This document shows positions 1-11,800 of a DNA stretch of 64,000 bases, in pieces (the first letter of the stretch is position 1; every line of letters starts with the position of its first letter). This DNA is from Annulohypoxylon bovei var. microspora (lineage: Eukaryota > Ascomycota > Sordariomycetes > Xylariales > Hypoxylaceae), in contig MU405372.1 in the NCBI GenBank assembly GCA_022836615.1, positions 18,486 through 82,485 of the forward strand, in the 5' to 3' direction. Under the pieces are notes generated by a model that saw only the letters and a program-made list of their open reading frames with translations, made no database searches and was not told where the DNA came from. A program made the position numbers and the translations under genes.

Positions 1-1193
1 CAATTAGAAGCTGCTGGAGCTATCGTCGTCGGAAAGCTAGTAATGCATGAGCTTGGTTCCGATGTCAGTGGGTGTAACCCCCATTGGGGAACGCCGGTGA
101 ATTGGAACAATCCATCTTATTACCCAGGCGGCTCATCCTCCGGCGGGGGCTCGGCTCTCTCTGCAGGATTGGTGCCCATCGCAATCGGTACCGATGCGGG
201 AGGGAGCATCCGCATCCCGTCATCATTCTGTGGCGGGTATGGATTGAAGCCTACCTTACATCGCACACATACGATGAAGTCGTCAATCTGCGTTATTGGT
301 CCTATGGCCGCGACGGTTAACGACTTAGCTATTGCATATCGTATTAGTAAGTATACGTCTCGTTGTGGAATATAGCTTTTCACAAACGCATACTGACTCA
401 AGGCATTGTAGTGTCAGCGCCTAACCCAGAAGACCCGATACAAGGCTCATTCGCACTGTCCATCCCACCTAGCCCTACAACTAAGAAGACAATCGGCATT
501 TACAAGGATTGGTTCGACCAAGCCTCCACGGACGTTCTCGACATTACCGGGAAGGCGATCTCTTACTTCACAGACAAGCTAGGCTACGAAGTTGTCGACA
601 TTACTATCCCGTACCTGCTCGAAAGTCAGTACGGGCACAGCGCGTGGGCGCTCACAGAAGGCCTAGACCACCGCCGGTCCCACGCCGTGGACCCCAACTA
701 CCCCCTCGCAAATGTCAACCACTGTAACCAGCTTCTGATGGCGGTCGGCGGTTGCACGCCCGGCGTTGACATGATAAAGTTCGGGCAGCTCAGGGGTCTG
801 CTCATGGAGCACCTCGCGTTCTTATACAAGAAGCATCCGAATTTGCTAATCGTGACACCGACGGCCCCCGAGGCTGGCTGGAAGATCCATCCCGGTGATC
901 AAGCGTACGGGTTCAGCGACGGCAACGCGACCATCCGGAACATGATGTACATCTGGCTGGCGAACTCGACGGGCTGCCCGGCTGTCAGCGCGCCTGTCGG
1001 ATACGTCGATGCTGAGGTGGGTGAGGGAAAGTTGCCTGTGGGCCTGATGGCGATGGGAGAGTGGGGCTCCGAGGAGCAGTTGCTCGCTTGGGCGAGGGAA
1101 ACCGAGGGGTATCTGAACGGTGTGAGTGAGGGTGGAAGGTATAGACCGCGAGACTGGGCCGATGTCGTCGAGATTGCTAAGGGTACTGACTAA
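1..1193 (+). CDS. Amidase-signature family hydrolase, 3' part, two exons visible
   Basis: The gene runs in from before the window, so its 5' end is missing; frame 1 is open from base 1. Exon 1 ends at 346, the intron is 347-411 (GTAAGT donor, CTGAC branch-like site, TAG acceptor), and exon 2 is 412-1193 with a TAA stop. Splicing joins the frames cleanly (AYRI-M-SAPNPEDP) and gives 375 visible residues. Exon 1 holds the amidase signature: GGSSSGGGSALSAG, then GTDAGGSIRIPSSFCGGYGL. In this family the serine in GGS(I/V)R is the nucleophile and the GGSSSGG serine is the cis-serine; the triad lysine would lie upstream, outside the window. The C-terminal part has TGCPAVSAPVGY and LPVGLMAMGEWGSEEQLL, typical of fungal amidases. 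The family hydrolyses amide bonds; the substrate cannot be told from sequence. No signal peptide can be assessed. Frame and splice evidence are strong. Confidence 0.95.
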
Positions 1194-4100
1194 GGGGCGG
1201 GGCCTAGGTATGTTGAATTAAAGGGCCTCTATGTCGGCTGGCCTCTGCAGCCTATGATTATGGTAGCCCGCCGCCAAAAAAAAAAAACGCCAAAAGGTAT
1301 AAATTACTAAACCTTTAAAGCCTATTCTTCCGGCGCTACCCATTTGTTTAGGAAGGCCTGAACCTCTATCCACTGGGTTAATTTATGATATGATAGAAGA
1401 ATGGGTATGCGGAGTCGGATAATCTAGTCATGACGAGTGTGACATCTCGAATATCACCATCTTTAGCTTCGATCTTCATTACCGCTATTGATATCTCGCC
1501 GTTACCTCGCCCTGAGTCTTTCGAGCCCCGTCCGTGAACCATGGTCACCTATATCAAAGGTTACTCGGCGAGCTGCCTTGGCCACCCTACTTGCCAAAAT
1601 ATCAGATATGATAAATAGGGATGACTTACTAAGAGACTTCTAAAGCCACATGCACGATGGTACAGCTGACCTTCACGTACACTCTCAGGGGTTCAGGGGT
1701 TGGGGGTTAGAGTCCGAAACCGCCTTATTCTAAGTCTTCGTATTCGCACCAAGTCTTACTCCGGCTCTGGACCTCTAGTTCTAGATATCATCACCACCGC
1801 TACGTTAATAGTATTTGTCGACAAGGGAAATATCGGAGTTTGAGCCTCTGATCGTTTCTACGGGTAAACCCTAGGTGACTCCTTCCAGCCGACCTTAACC
1901 GCAAATTCATATCAAAGTAAGTTGAAACGCAACTACCATCGAGAACCCCCACGGTATGTCTGTTACTATGCATGCGCACGCAGAAGGGCAAAGTGCTCGC
2001 TATCGGCCCGGTCACACTCCTCCAGCCGCCCGGAACGCTCGTAACGACTATGCGTGACTCTAAAACTTGCCTCTCGAAGTAACTAGCCCTTATTTCGCAT
2101 ACAAGGCTGCTGCAGAAGTTTATAGCCAAGACTTAGTAGGATAGGTACGTAGGTAAGCATATCTCTTGGCCAATGAACTAAAAAGGTGACGAACATGGAA
2201 TAATCTTTGGGGAGGTAGAATGTTTCTCCTTATGGGCTCCTGTAACTTGCAGGCCTAGTCGTCGATCGACTAGGAGCGGTTACTTACCGAATACTTGCAT
2301 ATTGACATCGGCGACTAACCTACCCCGGACGCGACCTGACTAACACTGGAGAGTTATTACCATACTCCACAATAGGCATTTTTACGGTGTATGGCGATGA
2401 GCTCGCGGATACTGCCCCTTTCAATCACAACAGACATGCGATACTATGCTGGAGATACGATCACAACAAGTCTCCGCAAGAGGAAGGTGTTACGCAACTT
2501 TTATTTCGCCTCTGTACCCCAGAATACCTATGTAGTAGGTACGCTGAATACCACCAAGTATGCGCTATACATGGTAACTTCAAAGATTCTTCCGCAGAAA
2601 TAATATTAAATTAATTTCTTCCCTTCTTCTATTATGTAAAGGTTTATGCCCTAGCTAATAGCTTCTATCTAGTATAAATACCTATTTCTTTACTAAAAAG
2701 AGAGAAAAGGGAAGAAGGAAAGTTGTACCGATTCGGCGCTTGAATCTCAATGTATGATGCATGATATATTAGTCAACTCTTAACAGCTTGGCAGTAAGAA
2801 AGGACGCGAGTACGTTCGAGATAAACGTGATCCAGATTGTTACAGGATTCGCATTCTCTTCGAATCAATGGGGTCTGCCCAGACAGTTATAAGAAAGAGG
2901 CCCACCTTAAACACGACTCAGTCCTGCGATGTCACACTGCGTAACAAATCATACCTCATCGAAACCGCTCACGAGGTTTTCAAAAGCACATTACAGCTGC
3001 TTCGAACTAGACGTGGTAGGAAATCTAGTTGTCTCTTTTCCAATTATAGCTTCTCAGGCTATCTCCGAGATACCCATTCCTTGTTACCCGAGATGGAAAT
3101 GCCGTTACCCAGTTATGTAGCTCTTATCTGATTCTTGCAGATCACTGAAACCTAGGTATATGCAGCTCAATTAAAGCGCGTGCTACCCGATCCCTAGTCA
3201 CGTCACTTTATGAGACACTCTTTTGCGACGAAATCCAAGGTACTGCGGGCTTATATACTGGAGGTATAAGTGAGCTCGGCTTCCCATTCGTCGACTTTAT
3301 TATACCACGGTAGTTTGCCGCGTATAAATCTGACGGCATGACACCTATATGTAGGTATTTATCCTAAAGCCCCACCATGTGCCCTGTCTTCGAGACTCGT
3401 CAATACAGAACCAAGAGAGTATACGTGATCCTCAGCGACTGCAACAACTCGGGATCGCCAATCCGAAATGCTTATATTCATGGACTAGTGACTAATGTTG
3501 TATAATCCTAATTCTAAAATTCCTATTCGACGCAATCCTATGGGCTCGCAAGAGCTAACACTTGCATGCGAAATTCAACGGCTGGTCAGTCAAATGTGAA
3601 AGGGTTCCTTTCTATCTAGTATGCTGATATTATCGCCAAATTTGCATTTTCACATGATCTTGAGCTAGGGATTCGAAAACGAGTTTTACAAACCTCGTGG
3701 AAGCATGATCTGCATGGTAGCGATTCCCCATATTATTAGATCTTGCACCATGGATGAATTAAGTTTAATTTGAACTAAGATTCTCGACGATCACTGTATC
3801 GGATCGTGAAAACCGGGCTCGCTGGTCCAAGCAATTAGCTAACCTTTTTATCCTTGTTCTTCGTTCTCGTCCAGTAAGTTGGTCGGACGACCCTCCATGA
3901 ATGATTGCTAGCCATAGTAAGCATCGTCACTGGACACTACAGGATTCCGCCTCAAGTTAGTTCAAAGTCAAATCTCAGCCTCGACGGTCTCGACTCCTTG
4001 CGTTCACATCATGACTTCAGGAACATGATGAGTTGAGCACATCGTAGTCTTCCCCTCGAGATGATGTGTTAGAACTCGCTTCTCCATAACGTGGGGTTGA

Positions 4101-4520
4101 GTTTCATCGGCGTCGAGTTATCGGTAGATGGCTCCAACACTACCGAAATTGATCCAGTACTACCATTGAACACGCAAACCCTTCCCGCTCAACATCTCCC
4201 ATTCGTATTGCGCTCGTCTAGCTCCGTGCACCTAAGCTAGCTACTTCTGCACCCCCACGCCGATCTAAGTGGAAATCTCACATGGATTATCTCGGTAACA
4301 CGCCCGAACAAGGTTGTAACCGTGACAGCACCGGGCTCTTGGCGTCCAGAGTCGGCAACGGTACTTACTCGTCCCTTAGGGCAGTGGATGGCTGGCTCGG
4401 AAGCCCCTGGATAGCCAAAGCTTATTCTCCCGATCTTCCGGTGTTTTAATTTAATAATTTTCCAACGTCGACTCTATTTCGACAACTTTCGATGTCTCGA
4501 TTACCTCACGTCAACTCGAC
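1194..4520. other. Intergenic stretch, no gene recognised
   Basis: About 3.3 kb of ordinary base composition without a protein I recognise. Short open frames (for example 2391-2603 plus, 2868-3131 plus, 1800-2129 minus) have no family motifs and no convincing splice partners. The first bases are the amidase 3' untranslated region, with an A-run at about 1276-1287. A small gene with many introns could be hidden here. Confidence 0.5.
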
Positions 4521-6044
4521 ATGGGAGTTCAATTACTCCCTGAGGTAGTTGGCGTTGCTATTATCGTTCTTGTTTATTCATTCCTGTGCCTTGTATCTAG
4601 TTGTCTTATGATATGGTTGGTTTGGACACATCACGAAAGGGATAGTTGTACGTTGGAAATTGCCGAAAATCGCCACCCCGACCATTTCACCACTAATTGC
4701 TAATTATAATATGTAGATGTCGCGCTACTTTCTTACTCCACGCTTCTTGGTACCATCGGAAGTATCATTCAGCAATTTCACACGTTCATATGGTGGAGAG
4801 ATATCAAGACAGAGCAGTATGAATACACCCTTAGGAATCTTGGTAGCCCGGAGATCGCCATCGCGGGAGCGTCATTTGGCATAGATCTTGTCCTCTTCTA
4901 TATACGTAAGTATAAGGAGCCTCTGTCGCTAATCGAAACACTGCTAAATATCGCAATAGAATACTACACCTACAATGCGGAAGCAATGCTTACTCTTTTC
5001 TGGGCTATCGCGCTCACGTATACCGTATTTAAATTCGCACACTTTACAACTTCCAAACGCGTCAGGCATAGAGTCAACCAATTGGCAAAACTTGTGGCCA
5101 TTATCCTGCCGGCCATTCTCATGGCTCTCTTGCGTGTAGAAGCTGTCCAAAATTCACATGCTGCTTTCCTGATACTCGCCAACTTCAATAGTAAGTGTCT
5201 TCCCCCCCTTATTCCCGATAAGATGCTAGTAACGCTGACAGGAAAGTAGTAATGATTAGCCTTTCGATTGGCAGTGTTCTATTGATAGCGATTCTCATCA
5301 AGTACATCTATACTCGACACCGACTTGTCTCATGGAACGCTCGTTACTTGTTTTCGCGGAGGTCGCGGGAGTCAGGGGGGAGCATCAACGTGTTAGATCA
5401 AGGCGACGGCCGTCAAAGTATCTACGATCGTTGGCTGGTGCTACGTTTCTCCATTGGCTTCGTCGTGCTGGCGACTTTCCAATTGATCACGATTCTTTCA
5501 GAGATAGCTCAGCTGAGAACCCACACCAAAGAACAATTAGGCGAATCCGCGGATTTATCGGTGGAGAAAGCTAGGACCGACTTCCTACATTTCTTAGCAG
5601 GCGTTTCGACTAGTTTACTCGTAAGTCTATCACAAGATTCCCTACATTGTCTAATCCTTCGTTCACTCCATCGGCATCTAGCTACCGTGATACAGCCATG
5701 CTGATCATAGGCTCTTCGTCTCTAATCTGTACACATAGTCAATGTGTCGCTAATATATTGCCTTCAAGGTCTTCGTCGTTTTCGGAACTACACGCACATT
5801 CCGGCAAACGATGTACAAAACATTCATACCGCGGAGGTTTCGCAAGCAAACAGCAGATATAGAGGCTCCGGTAGCTCCCGTCCGCGACCGGGACATCCTT
5901 GATGAAACAGATTACGGGCAAGAATTCCAGGATACGTCGAATGAACCACCTTCCGATACAAGGTTGAAGAATATGGATCAAGCGACAACAACAACAACGG
6001 CCGCTGATCATAATGGGCAATATTCAGCTCTATCAACTTTATAA
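4521..6044 (+). CDS. Multi-spanning (7-8 TM) fungal membrane protein, five exons
   Basis: I do not recognise the family. Exons: 4521-4647, 4717-4905, 4960-5190, 5250-5620, 5769-6044. Donors are GTACGT, GTAAGT, GTAAGT, GTAAGT; acceptors are TAG, TAG, TAG, AAG, with CTAAT-like branch sites before most. The exons total 1194 nt, so the model is in frame and encodes 397 residues. Hydrophobic segments lie near residues 8-34, 46-68, 88-106 (weaker), 114-131, 147-165, 185-200, 244-266 and 294-315, so seven or eight membrane passes. The last 80 or so residues are a hydrophilic tail rich in charged residues with a run of five threonines. Recognisable stretches include HHERDSYVALLSYSTLL and YTYNAEAMLTLFWA. 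The 7-TM shape with a cytosolic-looking tail would fit a receptor-like or transporter-like protein, but that is inference. The start at 4521 is the first ATG in frame before TM1. The exon model is well supported, the function is unknown. Confidence 0.85.
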
Positions 6045-6834
6045 TGCGGTGGACCCGGAGTACGGAATTATAACTACCTACCGACCTAGGTATTAATCAT
6101 TGTATTACGCTTGTATAACTAGGAGTCAAGGTCAACATTATGAGTTTCGGTGACATTAGTCAGCTAAGGACCAGGCGTTGACTAAAGGAAGATGGAATAT
6201 AGGGAACACATGGGAAAGGGACACGAAAAGGTGGTTAATACTACCAGGCGCTGTTTGGGATCTGGATAAATCATGATACCCCTTTTGTTTCTATTATCTA
6301 TGAGTCTGTATGAATAAATGTAATATAACGTCTTGATACTATTCCTAGTACTCTCTCAAATCTAATTAACACCTGCTTTGACGAAATCGTGAAACTTTGA
6401 ACACTGATCAATGAAAATGCGTTTTGGTTTTAAGAGTGGGTACCAAATGATGAGGTTATTCGGACCCATAAATTTATCCACTTCGCTTTACAATTTGGTG
6501 GTTAGTTATTCCGAAAGGGCTCAGGGGTAAAAAAAAGGTGATCAAGAAATAATGGCCATAGTGCTAAAACAAAATCCTTCATAAATAGGTCCCTACCTAG
6601 GTACCTAGTCAATCCAGCTCATGAAAAATTTCTGACACTTTATAAAACGTGACTACGGTATTCATAATTACTCGAAGTAAAACTAATGCCCTGATCACGA
6701 ACATGGAACAGAATTAAAATATCAATTAGGGAAGTGGTTCAATTCAATTCAACTGACTAGGTACATTCTACGTGCTCTTGATACTTAGTAACTTAAACGC
6801 TCTTGACTTGACACTCAGCAACTTAGGTAGACGC
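6045..6834. other. Intergenic region between convergent genes
   Basis: About 0.8 kb between the 3' ends of the membrane-protein gene and the minus-strand phosphatase-like gene. No coding signal. It carries TACCTA/TAGGTA words and a perfect 12-bp palindrome CTAGGTACCTAG at 6597-6608. Both 3' untranslated regions must lie here. Confidence 0.5.
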
Positions 6835-7623
6835 TCAATGTTCTACATCCTCGGCCCGTACATGGGAAGCTTGGTACTCCTGAACTAGCGACATTCGGTG
6901 AAAAATCCGGCGTTCCAACACCGTCCTTAGCTGATTGTTTTCAGCTTCGGTAAGTGTGTGGATAGCCGGTACTCCTCTTCTTGTTCGGCTTCCTAGTGTC
7001 TCGATCATCTTCCCGGCAGTAAAGTCGAACCTGTAAGATCGCCAGCTCAGGTCGCCATCCCAATCGGCCTTGTATTCGGGTGGCTCAACACCCTCAAAAT
7101 CATCAGCAACAAAATGGGCGGTTTTGCCATGTGTCATGACTACGATGTGAGCTCCCTCGCCCGCCGTGTGTGCAAGATCCATCAGCCACTCTCTTCCAGC
7201 CGCAGTGCGTGCTTTGATTTTCCCCGCATCATAGGCATACGCGCTATTCGGGTCGGTGCTTTCCCACCCGCTGGGCAACGCACCTTGGTCGATCTGAGTG
7301 CTAAACTCTGCATTGAGTGCCACAGCGCTGGACCCAAAGCTTGGGGATAGAGACCCTATATCCATCAGCTCTGGGAGAAGGATGATTTGCTTACTCGAAA
7401 CGATACGGTCAAACGCGATACGGCAGGAGTATATGGAGCTACGCAACGGTGAAGAAACAACGTGGGTAACGTACTGCATGAATGGGAGGAACGGTGAATG
7501 AGAGGAGAACTCGAGGCACTGCTCGAGTCCTCGCTCGGATAAACCTGAGTCTCTAGCATTGTCGAATCCTGGCTCTGCGTCGTACTTGGTCTCGGCAGTT
7601 CTGAAAATGTGAATCGTCGCCAT
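6835..7623 (-). CDS. Histidine-phosphatase-fold protein lacking the RHG histidine (likely pseudo-enzyme)
   Basis: Single exon, 262 residues, ATG at 7623-7621 and TGA at 6837-6835. The layout is that of the histidine phosphatase (phosphoglycerate-mutase-like) superfamily. The N-terminal strand MATIHIFRTAE sits where IHLVRHAE is usual, followed by LSERGLEQ (residues 28-35, like the LTxxGxxQA helix), SSPLRS (57-62, the second phosphate-binding arginine), PEL (84-86, the acid region) and VVMTHG (161-166, the second catalytic histidine H165). The phospho-accepting histidine of RHG is replaced by threonine (R8-T9), coded ACT. That is not a single-base change from CAC or CAT, so a sequencing error is unlikely. 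Without this histidine classical phosphatase chemistry should fail; binding or regulatory roles are possible. No signal peptide or membrane segment is seen. The family call is firm, the loss of activity is inference. Confidence 0.9.
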   Translation of the reverse strand: MATIHIFRTAETKYDAEPGFDNARDSGLSERGLEQCLEFSSHSPFLPFMQYVTHVVSSPLRSSIYSCRIAFDRIVSSKQIILLPELMDIGSLSPSFGSSAVALNAEFSTQIDQGALPSGWESTDPNSAYAYDAGKIKARTAAGREWLMDLAHTAGEGAHIVVMTHGKTAHFVADDFEGVEPPEYKADWDGDLSWRSYRFDFTAGKMIETLGSRTRRGVPAIHTLTEAENNQLRTVLERRIFHRMSLVQEYQASHVRAEDVEH

Positions 7624-7870
7624 GATGAATGGTAGGTAGTTTAAGTAGGTATGTATTTGTTTTTCTATTTTATTTTATTTTATTTTGAATTAGGTAGGAG
7701 TGAAGTAATATGTGTGATAGAATGCCGGAAAGAATGTCGTGATAGAAGTGGTGATTGCAGATATATATATTTGACAAGCGCGACGAAGTATATAAAAAAT
7801 ACGATGTTGTTTTAGAACCATCATAGGCATCATATCAACTTGTTCTTTTACCAACGTCGCGTTGTGTCAT
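7624..7870 (-). promoter_or_regulatory. Probable promoter/5' UTR of the phosphatase-like gene
   Basis: This is the sequence directly upstream of the minus-strand start codon. It contains a TATTT pentanucleotide run (about 7666-7686) and two TATA-like stretches (7761-7770 and 7789-7800). No single core promoter can be fixed from sequence alone. Confidence 0.35.
7666..7686. repeat. (TATTT)4 microsatellite
   Basis: Four perfect TATTT units plus one base, in the presumed leader or promoter of the minus-strand gene. Confidence 0.9.
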
Positions 7871-8310
7871 TGTGCTATCATTTTGCAATTCTGTCTAAAT
7901 GGAAACAATGTCGTTGTTCTAAATCCCATGATTAATACCATTGTCACAACAATGAACAATGCAGGGGCCTTCGATCCTCTTATTTTGGCAATGAGGTTCA
8001 TTTACGCGTACCTACCTTGGTGCCTCCCTACCTGCCTACCCACCCAGGAAATTCAACTTCCATGCTCTAGGCTAGGTAGGGCGTATTGCTCTATGATTAC
8101 TAATTCCACAATTCCGGGTCTTTGATCACTCGATTTATCTTCAAGATTATGATGCAACGATGTAGTTCTCTTTCTACTACGACCAATATATTCTCTGTGA
8201 TTAAATACCGGTTCGTATTTTGTGATTGCATAATTAAACTTGGAGGCTTGAAAATAAGACATCGTTGGCGCTTAATTGGCAAAAGTCCTTTTGCTTATTT
8301 ACCTTTTTAA
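7871..8310. other. Last normal-composition DNA before the AT-rich block
   Basis: No gene seen. It contains TACC/TACCTACC-type words around 8010-8080 (CCTTGGTGCC, CCTACCTGCCTACCCACCC). Composition falls abruptly at about 8310-8340. Confidence 0.5.
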
Positions 8311-8636
8311 TGTTTGAACTTTAAGAAGGTTATTATGTCGGGGTGATTTTTTTTATGTTATAAAAATTTAACTTCGTTATTTCCGCGAATAAAACATTTT
8401 TAAAAATATTAACCTTTTTAATATGGTAATTTTTTAAAATCGAAAAAGTCGAATGTAAAGTAAATTATATATTTTATATAAAATAAAAAAAAGTTTAAAA
8501 TAAATAATAAAATTAAAATAATTCGATTTTTATTTTTTTAAATTTTTTAATTAATTATTTAAAAAGTTTTAATTATTTAAAATTTTAAAATAAAATTATA
8601 TAAGCGCGTAATAATTATAAAGCTTAAATTATTATA
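8311..8636. other. AT-rich RIP-like flank of the first retrotransposon
   Basis: About 0.3 kb of A/T-dominated sequence with scattered CG dinucleotides. No feature identified. Its last five bases, TTATA (8632-8636), are the target-site duplication of the element that follows. Confidence 0.6.
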
Positions 8637-8873
8637 TGTTAATAAATTAAAAGCTTTATTTATATTTTATTATGTGTTTTATTATATGTAGTTTATAAAT
8701 AAAGCATAATAATTAAATAAAGAAATAAAAGGATCTTTATTATTAAAAGTGGTTAATATAAAAGTATTTAAAACTTATTTATACGAATATAAATTTAATT
8801 TATTTTTAATAACTTAATTATGATTTTAATAATATATATTAATTATTAATTTATTTATGTGAAAAGTTTTTTA
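8637..8873 (+). repeat. 5' LTR, copia family A copy 1
   Basis: It is 237 bp, colinear with 14217-14453 without gaps. I count 34 differences by eye, all transitions. This copy keeps G and has lost C. Confidence 0.95.
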
Positions 8874-11800
8874 TAATAACATTTTTTTTTATTATTAAAT
8901 GAATAAATTAACGTATTTAATAAAAGGTTTATTAAAATAAAAGACTTATAATTTTAATTATAAATAAAAGTTAAATAAAAAGCAGCGAAGTTTTGGTTAT
9001 TAAAGTATAATTAAATTTAAGGAAAATATAAGATATAATAAAATTATTATTTTAAAAATGTAAAATAATAAAAAAAAAGGTAATGTAAATAAACGAACGT
9101 TATTAAAATGATATAAAGCTTTTTAATGAAGAAATGAAAACTATAATAATTATGTTTATTAAATTAAAAATAAGTGGAATAATAAACGATTTAATTGCGA
9201 ATTTTAATGATTTAAATGAATTTAATATAAACTTTTATATTAATATTAAAATTAATTAAAAATTATACGAAGATTTAAACAATTTAAACTTAAACGATTT
9301 AAATGTTAAAATTAAATTATATTAATTCTATTATTAAGATACCGAAAAACAAGTTAAATTACGTTAATTAAAAAAAAGTAAAAAAGTTTAAAAAAGCGTT
9401 AAATTTAAGGAAAAAATTATAACCCTTTTAATTAACGATTTTTTAAACCTTTTAAATTTAAATAATAATTATAATAATTTATTAAAAGTTAAGGTTAAAT
9501 AAGTATTTAATGAAAATTACGTGTTAAAGTAAAAGAAATTTAATTTTACCTTTAATAAGGAAAATTATTTAAAAAATAAAGATAATTAATTAATGTATTA
9601 TAACACCTTAATGTTAACCTTTAAAAAAATTAAGTTTAATGATAATTTTATTTTTATTAATCTTAATGAATTATGTGTGGTAAAAGTTATTATAAAAATT
9701 TGTAAGCGTTAACCTTTTAATTTAATTATTAAAATTTAAAATGGATTTAAAATAATTAATATTTTTTAAAAGATGTTTTTAACATTTAAAAAAATTTATT
9801 AACGAAAATTTTGGAAAAAGTTAAGTAATATAAAGTATAATAATAAGAATTTATTAATGTATATATTTAAATAATAATTATTAATTCGCTAATATAAAAA
9901 TATTAAAATAATTATTAATAATTAATAATAAGTAATAATGTTTTTTATTATTTATGAAAATAAGGTAACGGAATGGGTTAAATTTATTTTAAAGTTAATT
10001 AAGGTAATTAATATGTCGATTAATAATATAATTAATAATTTTATTAATAAGTTTTAAAATAAAGTTAATAAAAATATAAATTATAATATTAATAACCATA
10101 ACGTTAATGTTAATATTAATAATAATAATTAAGGTAAATGGCGTAACGGTTACGGCAAAAACTGTGGTGGTTATGGTGGTTAAAATAGTTAATTAAATGA
10201 TTATAAACTTAAATGAAATAAAAAATTAAGTCCTTTATGTTTTAATTATAACGAGTATAATTATTTAACGAAAGATTATTTTAAATTAAAAAAAGATTAT
10301 AATAATAATAATAATTAAGGATAATTAAATGTAATAAATTTAAATAAAAAAAGTAATTATATGTTTAAATTAATAATCGTTATTTTTAATGTAAAAGTAA
10401 ATAATTATAAGTTAACGTAATTAATTTAAGCTTATAAAAATGAGATAAAAAAACGTTATATAAGATTATTATTACGAAAAAATAATAATTATATAATGGC
10501 TTTTATAAATATAAAACTTATAAATATTTATTTAATTATTTAAATATATTTATTAACCTTAAATAAAAAGAATAACCTGTTATTTAATATTAAATTAAAC
10601 GTTTATATTATAAATAACATAAATAACTTTAATTTAATAATAATTATAAATATTAAAAAATATAATTTTAAAATAATTATTAATGATAAAACCGTTAAGG
10701 CTGATTTAATAAGTAAGGTTATATTTAACTTCGTTAAAAACAACGATTAATATATAATTATAATATTTAATTATATATTATACGTTGATATTTTCCCCAT
10801 ACAAATTATTTTAAGAAAATTATTTTATTATTATAATAATAAAATTAATAATATAACACTCCAAGAACCTAATAACTACGTGATAACCATTTTAAATATT
10901 TAAAAAAAAAACTTCTTATTGTGGATATATAATGAAATTAAGTTAAGCGTGTAAAAGCTTTGGACCTTAAAAAATTAATAAAATAATGTGTTAAGGATAA
11001 TTTTGGATAAGATACGAAATGTAAAAATAATATTTTAATTGAAAATTAAAGGTAATAATTTCAAGTTTAATGAAAAAATAATGAAAAAACTTATTTTGTG
11101 GTATTAACATTTTTATTATTTTAATATAAAACGATTAATATAAACGATTTAATAAACGATTAAAATTAATTTAAAACCTTTTAAAGTAAAGGCTTTACTT
11201 TGTTTTACGTGTAATTAAATAAAAGTGTAAAACATTAAATTACACGATACTTAAAAACGAAGTAAATATATTAAAAATATAATATGGTATAACCTTAAAT
11301 TATTGTAACCAGTTTTAATAAAAAGGCATAAATATTTTTTCTTTATTATCGAAAATATAAATTAATATTAACGTTTTAAAATATATAAAAATAAAAAAAA
11401 TATATAAATAATTTTAAAAACTTATATTAAAAAAATTTAATAAACTTTCATTATTTTCCCACGCGATAAAAACGGTTAATTAAAAAAGATTATAATAATA
11501 AAATTTAATAATAAATTAAAATTTAAGGTAAATAAAATTAAAAACGTTTATAAGGATAACGAGATTAAAATAATCCTTTCCACGTTATAAAATTAATATT
11601 AAAATAATATTCTTAAACGATATATTCGAATTATATAAAATGTAATATAAATTATTATTATTTAAATAAAAATACCCTTTTACTTTTAACCATAAATAAT
11701 ACAAAAAACAACTTATATATTTAATCGAATAAATATATTAATTAACAATTAAATAACAACGTTAAAACATTATTAAAAAAGCTTTTAACTTAAAAAAAAA

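Noticed and set aside
1800..2129. 109-codon minus-strand frame
   Set aside because: No recognisable motif, no splice partners and no codon bias visible; treated as chance.
2387..3131. Short overlapping plus-strand frames in the intergenic region
   Set aside because: Overlapping frames of similar length and no family signature; a small multi-exon gene cannot be excluded but cannot be supported.
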